A DNA stretch of 46,401 bases from Planctomycetota bacterium (lineage in GTDB: Bacteria > Planctomycetota > Planctomycetia > Gemmatales > Gemmataceae), in contig JACPZP010000086.1 of NCBI GenBank assembly GCA_016195405.1, positions 1-46,401 of the forward strand. Reading direction: 5' to 3'. The notes below the pieces were generated by a model. That model ran no database searches. It had not been told where the DNA came from and was given only the letters and a program-made list of their open reading frames with translations. Below, piece by piece: positions 6,466 to 14,829 of this stretch. Made by a program: the position numbers and the translations under genes. Each line of letters opens with the position of its first letter. Position 1 is the stretch's first letter.

Positions 6466-9400
6466 TCACTTGATGATCGAGAAGTACTGCACCACCGGGT
6501 CGTTGCGGGCGTTGTAGGACGGCGTCGGGCCGGGATTGCCGCGGGCGGTGATGACGATGTTCGTGTCGTGCTTTCGCTGGAAATTCGCAGTGAACCACGT
6601 CGGTGGCACTGCCGCATCCACGTCGGTCACAAGCACATCTTCGAGCCCTTGATCGGATTGGATCGTCAAGAGCATTCCTTTTTGGATGTTGTACGTGCGA
6701 CCATTGGCGGCCGCGGGCGGCGCGGGCAAAGGCGGCTGCGGGACTTTCCCGATCGTCAATGCTTGGGGCAACGGCTTGTTGACCGGGTCGCTGTAATCGA
6801 CGGGAATCGTTCCTTGATAAGGCAGATTGAACAGGGTAAGTTCCGAGCGATCGACGATGGAGAACATGCGGTGGCGCACGTTGCGGCCTTCCGCCTTGCC
6901 GATCTCCTTGCCGAGCGAATAAATCGTCACGTCATTGCCGGCGGAATCCTTGCTGGCCACTTCGGTCACGTCAAAGAAGCCGACTGTCAAGAACACGCCG
7001 AAGACGTTGCTGCGCGTGGTGACGTTGTTGAAGATCTTGCGCAGCGGTTCCTTCACGAAATACGGATGGTCTTTGGGAACCCCGGTCGTATCTGCGGCAA
7101 GAACATTGGGGTCAAGATCGAACAGCCGTCGTCCCGGATATCCCGGATCAGTTGGCGGTCGTCCCGGATCTCCCGGATATGCCCGCAACAACGTATCTTC
7201 AACGCCCTTGCTGTTTGAAGTGAAGGCGGCGTTTAGGCTTAAGAATGGACGGCCGTTGGGGCCCGGCACAAAGATACCTGAAATTTGGTCAGGATTCCGA
7301 GATGTCATCAAGTCTTTGAACATGTTGCCGGCCGGATTGTTGGCGGCTGCATCACGATCGATGAAGCAAGCCTGCTGGGGAAAGCTCGCACTGTCCGGGT
7401 CGGTTGTCTTGACCTTCGGATCCAATAGCGCGAGCCACACTTCACGATCCCATACGTCGTTGATATTGATCCGTCCCGGGAACCGGCCTTCCTGGCTCAC
7501 GCCCTGACCGCGCCAGCCGGCGTCTACGAATTCGAGCAGGCGATAAATGCGCGCCGCGGCGTCAAGCCATGGGGCCTGATGGTTGAACCGGGCGGTCCAG
7601 ATGCCGCCGCTCGCGTAAACCCCGTTTGCAGTGGAGCCATTTAGCGCGAAGTTATCCGCATCGATGACGGTAATGAAGAAGAGTCCATTGGCTGCCGTAT
7701 TGCCCGTGACCGCGCTGACTCGCACTTGGTCGCCATTTTGTAAGCCGTGGGCCGCGCTCGTGACCACAATGGGCGAGGCGTTGGTCGCGTTTGTGATGGC
7801 AATGCCGGTACTATTGCCCTTCATGAACTGCTGCGTCAGTTCGTGCGGCCGGAAGCCGGACACGAAGAGAAGTTCGGCCGGGCTCATGAGGTTCCGATCC
7901 AGATGGACCAGCCAATCGAAGGGCAGCGTGAGCGTGCTGTCCCCACTCGTCGGAGGATTGCTGGCGGTAACGGTGGAGCCATTATGCAGGAAGAACGTGT
8001 GCTGCGGTTGATTCATAAGAGGGGGGCTCGGCGCTTGGTCCATGACCTGGCTCTTGGTCTGATCCGAATTGTAATAAGCCGCATAGGGCTGCTTGCGTCC
8101 TTGGGATTTGCACTTATCTACAGCCAATGGGGTCAGGCCGCCCGCGGTGGCAGCATTATTATTCACCGTAATGCCTTGGATGTAATCGACGGTGATGTAC
8201 GGGTTGTAAGGCTTGGTGGGGTCGGTCAGTGCGAGTGCGGGATCGGGCTGAGGATCGAGATAAGGACAAAGCAGACGGCGCAATACCACCGTGTGAATCA
8301 GTTTCACAGGATTAGTTGGATCGATAGTGGCCGGATCAACGCCTCCGTACGCGAGTCCGTTTTGGAGCCGCAACGTCGCTTGCGGCTTGGCCGGATCCGT
8401 TCCCGGGAACTGGTAACTAGCCGCTCCGGTGTCCGGACCAAGCAGATAGAAGCCCTGGTTGCTCCCGTTGGGTCCCGAGTAATTGGTGTCGAGCGCCTGA
8501 ATAATGCGAGGCTCAACGCCGGCTTGCACCGTGAAACCGTTGGCGAGCGCGGTCCAACCGGCGAGGTCCTTGATTTGCGCCTTGATCTTGGTGGGGTCGG
8601 AATTAGGATTTCCGGCCGAATTGGACGCATCGCGTATCGTCGTTACGTCGTTCGAGTCCAAGATCTGAATCTGATACGCGGCGTAACCAGCCCCTTGATC
8701 ATTGTAAAGCATGGCGGCGCTTGGCTGCAGAGTGGGCGGTTGGCCGGTGAGTGGCTCATTCAAAGCATTATCCTGCTTGAGCGGGTTCAACAGCTCGATC
8801 CAAAAGTTGAGCTTCACTTTGGTGGCGTCCGCGGGATCATTGATCGCGTCGCAATAGACTTCGTTAAGAACCACGCGCGGCAATTCGGTGCCGAAGACGT
8901 AGGCATTTGGGTCAGCCGTGTCCCAATGGAAGGGCGTGAAATATTCGCTGATCGCAGCCGGAATGCCGTTCGCGTTGTCGGCGGCCTGCACGAGATCTTG
9001 GTCGCGGTAGTCCACCATGTTGACCGCCAGTTGTGCGAGGTAGCGCGCCGCATCGTAATCGGCCGATGGGTTGGCAGGCAACGGATCCGTCGGGCGTGCG
9101 CCCATGCACACCAAACGAAGGAGATCGAATAGGTCCTGGGCGAATTTCTGTCGCGCGTCGAGCGCTTCTTGGTAATAGGTCTTGAGAGTCACCGGATTGA
9201 CCGACAAATCGACTCGTCCCGTAAGTGGATTGAATGAAGGCCAATCTGGCAGCGATCGCTGCAGGTTGAGCCGCTTCCAAGTGAGAAGGAAACTCGGATC
9301 GTCGGCGATGGTCATGCCGCGATAAGCGCCCGTCGAGGAAAACTCGCCGGTAGTAGGAATTGGCTTGCTTGGATCAATGGGTCCAAAGGAACCTGGGGTC

Positions 9401-11247
9401 GACTTCGGGTATAGATTTCCTGCCGCAAGTGTGTACGCCGGGTTAGGCGCTTGACCGGCGGCCACCGCGGGGTCGGTCGCGGAGTAAAGCCAAGGTACCA
9501 GCCCCGGACGGCCGAAGTCCCAGCCGCGCGGCGCGAGCATGCGGTAGAGCCGGGCCGCATTGGGATTACTCAAGGCGTTGAAATTCGGCGTCGCCCCGTC
9601 GCCGATGCGGAAGAATTCGGAACGCAAGGCAGGCGAGTTGGTGCCGCCGTAACGCCAAAGCGCCTCGAAATGAAACGGCTCGAAGATGCGGTTGTTGGCC
9701 GGCGCGAAAGCGAAAGCCGGAGGCGCTTTGTCTTTCGGATAAAAAACATTGTAAAGCCAGGGATGGTCTTTCTGCTCGGTTACAAGGCTGCCGTTTTGAT
9801 ACGTTGCCGCATCGAGGAACGGCCAACCGAAATAGGGCGGCCAGGTGTTGGTAGACTCGCCGGGATAGAACACCTTCTTGCTTGGGGCGCCATAAAACGG
9901 CGAGACGGCGGTGGCAGCCGTGGCGTCGAGATCGCCCCTTCCGTAATAAGCGATCGGCGTGCCGCCGCTCACGAAGCGGAAGCTGCCCAACTTGGTCGGA
10001 TACGGTGATGAGGGTATTATCCCCTGCCGAAATCCATAGCGTCCGGGAATCTTGTTGGCAGGGTAGCTGTTGCCCGCAAGGTTGAAGTTCCCCTGCAAGA
10101 TATTCAGCCAATCGGTTTGTGTGAGTGCGTGCCTAGGGTTGATTTCCCACGGTCCCAAGCCCTGATTGCTCGCACTGAAGTAGAATGTGTCCACGGTGCT
10201 GACCCGGCCGCGCGCGTTGCCGATGGCGTTGATGTTCAGCTTGCCTTCAAGGTCCATGATCAAGGGCGCGAAGAGCGGCTTGTATTTGCGGCCATTGACG
10301 CCGTTCAGGACGGGGTGGCCCAGGTCGATCCAGATGCTGTCGTTGACGTAGTAGCCGCCGGCCGGATTGGGAACGCCGCGACCCCAATCGAGGTTCTGGA
10401 CGTCGCCGCCACCGTCTTCCGGAGGCGCAAAGGAGTAGTTAATGACATATTTTGCCGGTTGGCCCGGATAGATCGACTTCAAATAGGGATCGACGTACGG
10501 CATAGGCCTTAGCGTGGCGTATTTCATCCAGGCCGGTGGCTCGACCGTCCAATTCGGGGCGTCCCACATTTTGTTGCTCGAGTCCAGCGCGCCGATCCCC
10601 GTCCACGAGCGGAAGAACGATTGCAACAAAACCTCGCCCTTCGCCGTGACGGCGGCCAAGTACGTGTTTTGCAAGTCGGCGGCCGTGTAGGGGATATTGG
10701 CGCCGGCGTAGGGTGCGGTCACAGCAGCGGCAGGAGTGAGCCGGGTGCCGAGGCGCTCGCGATCGCGCACGAAACCATCGCCGGGAAAATATGTGTAGTT
10801 GGGAAGGTTGATCGCCAGCTGTCCAAGCGCAGCTTCATTGTAATTGGTCGGCGTTCCGACCCCTGAATGCGGAATGAAGTTTGGCTGCGGCGTGGGCAAG
10901 GCAGGGTCGAAGTAATAGCCATAGAGATTCCGCGCCAGGCTCCAACCACGGGCTGCGTTATAGACGTTGGCGTACGTCTTGGCTGCAGGAACATCGCGAT
11001 CGTCGTGATCATAAATGAGCGAGCCGAGGGCATAGTTGATGAGCAACTCCGGGTCGACGTCGGGTTGGAATTGGAACTGATGGTCGCGCGCGTTTCGCGA
11101 GGCGAGGGCTTCGGCTTCCGCATAGAACATGAAGCTCAAGGCCACGCTGGCGAACAAGGCCAGCATGACCATGACCACCAGAAGGACCATGCCTTGGCGG
11201 CGATTTTTCGGCTGGGCGCCCGCGAACGTGACGATGACTTGCAACAT
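6466..11247 (-). CDS. Very large PilX/GspK-like pilus-associated protein (1,593 residues)
   Basis: The N-terminus (residues 16-45: RRQGMVLLVVMVMLALFASV, then ALSFMFYAEAEA) has the form of PilX/GspK-type minor pilins, a basic stretch followed by one hydrophobic helix, but lacks the glutamate at +5. The other 1,550 residues are Pro/Asn/Asp-rich and look extracellular. Residues of about 1145-1215 (PIVVTSAAHGLQNGDQVRVS and onwards) resemble the FCCH-like domain found in phage tail and adhesin proteins. The start has AGGGGA upstream. It is the last gene of an eleven-gene minus-strand series. Size and position next to three small prepilin genes recall the Verru_Chthon cassette protein A of Verrucomicrobia; I infer this from memory of that arrangement. 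It is probably a tip or cargo protein of the pilus/secretion system. Confidence 0.75.
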   Translation of the reverse strand: MLQVIVTFAGAQPKNRRQGMVLLVVMVMLALFASVALSFMFYAEAEALASRNARDHQFQFQPDVDPELLINYALGSLIYDHDDRDVPAAKTYANVYNAARGWSLARNLYGYYFDPALPTPQPNFIPHSGVGTPTNYNEAALGQLAINLPNYTYFPGDGFVRDRERLGTRLTPAAAVTAPYAGANIPYTAADLQNTYLAAVTAKGEVLLQSFFRSWTGIGALDSSNKMWDAPNWTVEPPAWMKYATLRPMPYVDPYLKSIYPGQPAKYVINYSFAPPEDGGGDVQNLDWGRGVPNPAGGYYVNDSIWIDLGHPVLNGVNGRKYKPLFAPLIMDLEGKLNINAIGNARGRVSTVDTFYFSASNQGLGPWEINPRHALTQTDWLNILQGNFNLAGNSYPANKIPGRYGFRQGIIPSSPYPTKLGSFRFVSGGTPIAYYGRGDLDATAATAVSPFYGAPSKKVFYPGESTNTWPPYFGWPFLDAATYQNGSLVTEQKDHPWLYNVFYPKDKAPPAFAFAPANNRIFEPFHFEALWRYGGTNSPALRSEFFRIGDGATPNFNALSNPNAARLYRMLAPRGWDFGRPGLVPWLYSATDPAVAAGQAPNPAYTLAAGNLYPKSTPGSFGPIDPSKPIPTTGEFSSTGAYRGMTIADDPSFLLTWKRLNLQRSLPDWPSFNPLTGRVDLSVNPVTLKTYYQEALDARQKFAQDLFDLLRLVCMGARPTDPLPANPSADYDAARYLAQLAVNMVDYRDQDLVQAADNANGIPAAISEYFTPFHWDTADPNAYVFGTELPRVVLNEVYCDAINDPADATKVKLNFWIELLNPLKQDNALNEPLTGQPPTLQPSAAMLYNDQGAGYAAYQIQILDSNDVTTIRDASNSAGNPNSDPTKIKAQIKDLAGWTALANGFTVQAGVEPRIIQALDTNYSGPNGSNQGFYLLGPDTGAASYQFPGTDPAKPQATLRLQNGLAYGGVDPATIDPTNPVKLIHTVVLRRLLCPYLDPQPDPALALTDPTKPYNPYITVDYIQGITVNNNAATAGGLTPLAVDKCKSQGRKQPYAAYYNSDQTKSQVMDQAPSPPLMNQPQHTFFLHNGSTVTASNPPTSGDSTLTLPFDWLVHLDRNLMSPAELLFVSGFRPHELTQQFMKGNSTGIAITNATNASPIVVTSAAHGLQNGDQVRVSAVTGNTAANGLFFITVIDADNFALNGSTANGVYASGGIWTARFNHQAPWLDAAARIYRLLEFVDAGWRGQGVSQEGRFPGRININDVWDREVWLALLDPKVKTTDPDSASFPQQACFIDRDAAANNPAGNMFKDLMTSRNPDQISGIFVPGPNGRPFLSLNAAFTSNSKGVEDTLLRAYPGDPGRPPTDPGYPGRRLFDLDPNVLAADTTGVPKDHPYFVKEPLRKIFNNVTTRSNVFGVFLTVGFFDVTEVASKDSAGNDVTIYSLGKEIGKAEGRNVRHRMFSIVDRSELTLFNLPYQGTIPVDYSDPVNKPLPQALTIGKVPQPPLPAPPAAANGRTYNIQKGMLLTIQSDQGLEDVLVTDVDAAVPPTWFTANFQRKHDTNIVITARGNPGPTPSYNARNDPVVQYFSIIK

Positions 11248-11275
11248 GGCTAATCCCCTAACGTAAACCTTCTAC

Positions 11276-11344
11276 GTAGGACGGATTTGTAATCCGTCCG
11301 CTTAGCATTCCATTCATTTCGGACGGATTGCAAATCCGTCCTAC
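11276..11344. repeat. Palindromic element overlapping the stop codon of the PilW-like gene
   Basis: A 69-bp inverted repeat: GTAGGACGGATTTGTAATCC at the left and GGATTGCAAATCCGTCCTAC at the right, each arm itself a small hairpin (GGATTTGTAATCC, GGATTGCAAATCC). Its right end provides the TAG stop (minus strand, 11343-11341) of the upstream gene. It fills the gap before the 1,593-residue gene. Confidence 0.85.
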
Positions 11345-12744
11345 AAATCCTGAATGATCGTGACCTGGCGAACTTGGCGCGTGCCGCCGTCCCAGAGGCG
11401 GATCGTGATTTTCAAACCGATAACCTTTTGGCTGAACGTAGTCGTCGGAACCGCCGGGGCGTCGGAATAAAAAGCGTTCGAAGTACTGCTGTCAAATCCA
11501 AGGCCGGCCGGTGCAACCGCGGGCGCAATGGTCTGGTACTTGAACTTGATGGGATCGACGAAGTTCTCTTTATTGCCATCCACGCCGGGATAGCCGGGAT
11601 AGGTGGGGTCGTTCGTGCCGAGGTAGTTCGTGCCTTGGTAGTTGACGGGCCCCGTAATCACCTGAACCTGGAACGAGAGCACATCGGTCAGCACCAAACT
11701 CGCTCCGAGAATGCGCGTATCGGCCTGGGTCAGGCTGGTCAGATCGAGCGGCGCCCGAGGCGCTGGGTTTGTCAGCACCCCATAGAGCCGGCTTTCAAAA
11801 GTGCGCTTGAACTGCACCCCCGGCGTCCCAAGCACAGGCGGCGCTTCCGCAGCGTCAGCGGGATTACTGAAATAGAGTTTTGTCGCGTCGGATGCCAAAT
11901 ACGTGCATGCGATATTCTCGTAACTCCCAAACGCAACGCCGCCCGCGTCATTGACGGTATCCGGAAACGGCGGACTGACGTTGTTCACCGCGGTGTTGTC
12001 CGGCGTAATCAGATATTGCGAACGATAAAGCGCGTAGATCGGCGTTCCGATGTTCGAAAGGGGATTGAGCGGTTCCACCGTCGATCCGGTCTTGATCACG
12101 AAATAAGCGATCTCGGCCCACGGGCTCGTATAAGTGCCCGCCTGGTCTTGGAACAGCGAATCCGAAGATTGGTTGAAATAGTTGGTCTGCACGCCCAAAA
12201 GGTTCAGCCGGCAAAGCGCCGTGTAAAACTTCTCGCGCCGGTTGCCGCGCTGCTTGTTCGTGAAGTTAAGGACGTGCCCATTATTTCGCGCTGCCAGGAG
12301 CGCATCTGTGGAAGCGTTCAAAGAGTAAAGGTTGTCCGCGTCGAGTCCGTCGACCCCCGAGGCGTAAAGCTGCGAAACCTTGAAGAATCCCTCGCGCGGC
12401 CTGGTTGTAAAAATGTCCGCATCGGTCAAGCGCCTCTTGGCTTCGAAGTGGTCCTGGATGAGATCGTTGCGCAGGAGGTTGGTGGCCGTGCGCAGCTTCT
12501 CCTGCATGTCGCCGATGGTCTTGAGGTTGCTGAAGGTCTCCAGCCCCAGAATGAAGCACTGCGAGAGGATCACCATGACGAAGATCGTCAGCGTCATGGC
12601 GACTAGCATCTCGATCAAAGTGAAGCCTTGCCGCACTGCCAATCGGTGTGGCCGGGGCTGAGGCTTTGCGAAGCCCCGGCGTGCCGCGCAACCGGGGCTT
12701 CGAAGACTCAGCCCCGGCCACACTTTGTCGTTTCGCCCGCGCAT
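11341..12744 (-). CDS. PilW/GspJ-like prepilin with an element-derived leader
   Basis: Pseudopilin of 467 residues. The start ATG at 12744 has GAGGAGA 5 nt upstream, so it is well supported. The prepilin peptidase site is RQG|FTLIEMLVAMT, with the cleaved glycine at residue 40, followed by a hydrophobic helix to about 62. The remaining 400 residues include DMQEKLRTATNLLRNDLIQD, typical of GspJ/PilW-type minor pseudopilins. Leaders are usually 5-20 residues. Here residues 8-33 are encoded by a 78-bp palindromic element; without it the leader would be MRGRNDK plus RLAVRQG, 14 residues. The gene lies 16 nt behind the PilV-like gene, and its stop is supplied by another palindrome. It could also be viewed as a counterpart of Verru_Chthon cassette protein C. 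Confidence 0.85.
   Translation of the reverse strand: MRGRNDKVWPGLSLRSPGCAARRGFAKPQPRPHRLAVRQGFTLIEMLVAMTLTIFVMVILSQCFILGLETFSNLKTIGDMQEKLRTATNLLRNDLIQDHFEAKRRLTDADIFTTRPREGFFKVSQLYASGVDGLDADNLYSLNASTDALLAARNNGHVLNFTNKQRGNRREKFYTALCRLNLLGVQTNYFNQSSDSLFQDQAGTYTSPWAEIAYFVIKTGSTVEPLNPLSNIGTPIYALYRSQYLITPDNTAVNNVSPPFPDTVNDAGGVAFGSYENIACTYLASDATKLYFSNPADAAEAPPVLGTPGVQFKRTFESRLYGVLTNPAPRAPLDLTSLTQADTRILGASLVLTDVLSFQVQVITGPVNYQGTNYLGTNDPTYPGYPGVDGNKENFVDPIKFKYQTIAPAVAPAGLGFDSSTSNAFYSDAPAVPTTTFSQKVIGLKITIRLWDGGTRQVRQVTIIQDL
12646..12723. repeat. 78-bp palindromic element inside a coding region (copy 1)
   Basis: Ends are GTGTGGCCGGGGCTGAG and CTCAGCCCCGGCCACAC, a perfect 17-bp terminal inverted repeat. 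Inside are two hairpins, one around GCTTTGCGAAGC and one around GCTTCGAAG. The length is 26 codons. It lies entirely within the leader-coding part of the PilW-like gene and leaves the frame open. A second copy, 87 bp, lies at 37868-37954 within another gene in opposite orientation relative to translation. Confidence 0.93.
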
Positions 12745-12760
12745 TGGAATCTCCTCGGTC

Positions 12761-13756
12761 TTACCTGCCCAAGCCGCGCTCGAACACTTCGGCGATGCCT
12801 TCGAACACGACAACGCTACCCACGTAAGTCGTCGCGCCCGGCGCGGTCTGGATGGGCGGTCGCGTGGCCTGGAACCCGCGCAAGGGTGTTTGCACTTCCA
12901 GCTCCACTTGGGTGGCGGAAATGTCGTTAACGGAGACCACACGGTAGAAAAACGCGTGCGGCGTCAAAGGCGCCTTGCTATTGTCCACGGTCGTGTCGAG
13001 GATCCAGTCTCCGGGGCGCACCGGAGGCGCCGGTAGTCCTGTGAAATCAATCGTGACGGTGCTGCGCGACGTGTCGTACACCGCATTGGTGTAGGGATAC
13101 TCGTTGAGCGTGAGCGCGCTATTGGGCGAGAGCTGCCGGCGGTTGTACACGACAATCGCGTAATTGACGGCGCCGACGTCCGCGGAGCGCGGCCGTTGGC
13201 ACAGGTACGCCCAGGTGTAGCGAATGTCGCGCTCGATCGGGGGAGGAGTCCCGGCGCCGAGCTTCTTGGGCAAGCCGTCGACGTCGAAATTGATGTCGTC
13301 AAGCAAGCTGAACCACCGGTAGATTTCCCATGGTTTGGTGGGATCCGCAAAGCCTACGCGCGCGCGCCGGACACGGGAAGTGAAATCCGTTCCAACCCAA
13401 TCTCTGGCGGCGCCGGGTTGAAACGACATAGCCCGCCAGCCCGAAGGATCGACGAGCACCGCATAGCTTGGTCCGTCCGGATCGGCTGGCGTCAAGCCTC
13501 CCCCGGGATTGTTGAACGGGTCGGGGACGAGCGGCACGATTATTTGGGAGCCGTTGCGGATTCCTTGAAATTGCCCGACGGCATCCGCGTTGGCGGCCGC
13601 TTGGGCGCAGTATTCGTCTTGAATCGCCTGAGCCATCCGCAGCGCCCCGAGCGGAAACAACACCAGGAGCGCGATGAGTCCAACGCCCATCACAAAGATG
13701 GCCACCAGCACCTCGATCAATGTCGCTCCGCTGCGCCGCATAAATCCAGCCCTCAT
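12761..13756 (-). CDS. PilV-like prepilin
   Basis: Pseudopilin of 331 residues. The prepilin-type N-terminus RRSGATLIEVLVAIFVMGVG (residues 7-26) has alanine instead of phenylalanine after the cleaved glycine and keeps the +5 glutamate. The hydrophobic helix continues through LIALLVLFPLGAL. The segment QAIQDEYCAQAAANADAV follows, and the C-terminal 280 residues match no family I recognise. Two starts are possible: ATG 13756 and ATG 13741 (MRRSG); GAGGG precedes the second. Palindrome 13764-13815 lies just upstream. It is the second of four prepilin-class genes ending in the giant protein, and is comparable to a PilV/GspI minor pilin or to Verru_Chthon cassette protein B. Confidence 0.82.
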   Translation of the reverse strand: MRAGFMRRSGATLIEVLVAIFVMGVGLIALLVLFPLGALRMAQAIQDEYCAQAAANADAVGQFQGIRNGSQIIVPLVPDPFNNPGGGLTPADPDGPSYAVLVDPSGWRAMSFQPGAARDWVGTDFTSRVRRARVGFADPTKPWEIYRWFSLLDDINFDVDGLPKKLGAGTPPPIERDIRYTWAYLCQRPRSADVGAVNYAIVVYNRRQLSPNSALTLNEYPYTNAVYDTSRSTVTIDFTGLPAPPVRPGDWILDTTVDNSKAPLTPHAFFYRVVSVNDISATQVELEVQTPLRGFQATRPPIQTAPGATTYVGSVVVFEGIAEVFERGLGR

Positions 13757-13763
13757 AAAACCC

Positions 13764-13815
13764 GTAGCCGCAGCCTACAGGCTGCGACCGTTCGCAGGTT
13801 AAAACCTGCGGCTAC
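13764..13815. repeat. Double-hairpin palindromic element (GTAGCCGCAGG family) abutting a stop codon
   Basis: A 52-bp element whose minus-strand reading GTAGCCGCAGGTTTTAACCT and onwards nearly equals the plus-strand element at 3721-3770. Its outer G at 13815 is the last base of the TAG stop of the GspH-like gene. It separates that gene from the PilV-like gene. Confidence 0.88.
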
Positions 13816-14711
13816 TATCTTCCCGAAGATCTCCCGTCATCGACGTACTTGTACGGCTGCGTCTGGTCCGGATAAGGCGGATGGGCGGCAATCAGACCGG
13901 ACCGCACGTATATGGCAATGATCGACGGATCGCCCTGGAAGTTGCTTGCCGAAGCGTCCCAAACCCCTCGCGTGGTGTCGCGCACCCACAGGTTTACGCT
14001 TGCCGTGGTGACTCCTGGAGTGACCACGTCGCCGCCGGGGCCGAAGAGAATGTCGACATATTTATTCCCAGCGGAATCCGTAACTACCGGCAGCGGGTTC
14101 TTCACCAGGAGGAGACCGGAAGTGTTCGTGTTAATGTCGATGCCCACGTTATCGGGCAGCTCGAGAATTTCCTCCGTAGCCACTCGCGGCGTGCGCTGAA
14201 CGCGATAATAGGACGTCGGTCCTAGGGCATAAGCAAGCGGGGACTGCAGGGTCATCGAGACTGTGGCCCCGGGGGTGACAGTCACGATTCGATGTGCGAG
14301 ACCGCCGCCTTGGATTTCCAGGTAGTCGCCGGACTTTACGCCCCATTCTTCCGGGTTGGCCGAGCCGCCGGTGGGATCGACGCCGACGAACTGGATGGTT
14401 TTGAGCGTCGGGTCGCTGAGATCCGTCTGAATTTGGCCCGCGCCATAATCGTCGGGCTGTTGGATGTATTGGAACGAAGTCACGATGGTCGGGTTGAGCG
14501 AGTCAATAATCAGGCGAACGCCGTAGGGCGCCTGATTGCGAACAGCGGTCGAACGGGCGACGTTGAGCCAGCCCTGAAGCGAGACGCCGCCGCGCGCCGC
14601 CCGGGCTTGCTCGTTGATGCCCGGAAAGAAGATCACGGCAATGGCGGCCAGCACCAGAATCAGGCTGACGACCACCAACAGCTCGATCAGCGTAAACCCT
14701 TTGCGCACCAT
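13815..14711 (-). CDS. GspH/FimT-like prepilin
   Basis: Pseudopilin of 298 residues with a very short leader: MVRKG|FTLIELLVVVSLILVL, cleavage after residue 5, glutamate at +5. The pilin helix runs to about residue 35. The segment LQGWLNVARSTAVRNQAPYG resembles the ARxxAxxxxxPV pattern of GspH/FimT minor pseudopilins. The rest is a beta-rich domain with no family I recognise. AAGGGAAG lies upstream of the ATG. The last codon is followed directly by the palindromic element at 13764-13815, which shares the G of the stop. It is part of the pilin gene series; the order of the four genes parallels the Verru_Chthon cassette (D, B, C, A), which is inference. Confidence 0.85.
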   Translation of the reverse strand: MVRKGFTLIELLVVVSLILVLAAIAVIFFPGINEQARAARGGVSLQGWLNVARSTAVRNQAPYGVRLIIDSLNPTIVTSFQYIQQPDDYGAGQIQTDLSDPTLKTIQFVGVDPTGGSANPEEWGVKSGDYLEIQGGGLAHRIVTVTPGATVSMTLQSPLAYALGPTSYYRVQRTPRVATEEILELPDNVGIDINTNTSGLLLVKNPLPVVTDSAGNKYVDILFGPGGDVVTPGVTTASVNLWVRDTTRGVWDASASNFQGDPSIIAIYVRSGLIAAHPPYPDQTQPYKYVDDGRSSGR

Positions 14712-14752
14712 GACTGCTTCCCTTGCCGGTCCAGCTAAATAGCGGAAGCTAC

Positions 14753-14805
14753 GTAGCTGAACTCGTAAGAGTTCGGACCGTCCGAATTCCGCTGAATTCG
14801 GCTAC
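14753..14805. repeat. Double-hairpin palindrome between prepilin genes
   Basis: A 53-bp element with outer stem GTAGCTGAA/TTCGGCTAC (one G-T mismatch), hairpin GAACTCGTAAGAGTTC, and hairpin CCGAATTC/GAATTCGG. It has the architecture of the GTAGCCG family but different inner stems, so it is a diverged member. It lies 25 nt after the stop of the DUF1559 gene and 42 nt before the GspH-like gene. Confidence 0.78.
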
Positions 14806-14829
14806 AAGTTAACGCTGGCACGTAATCGC

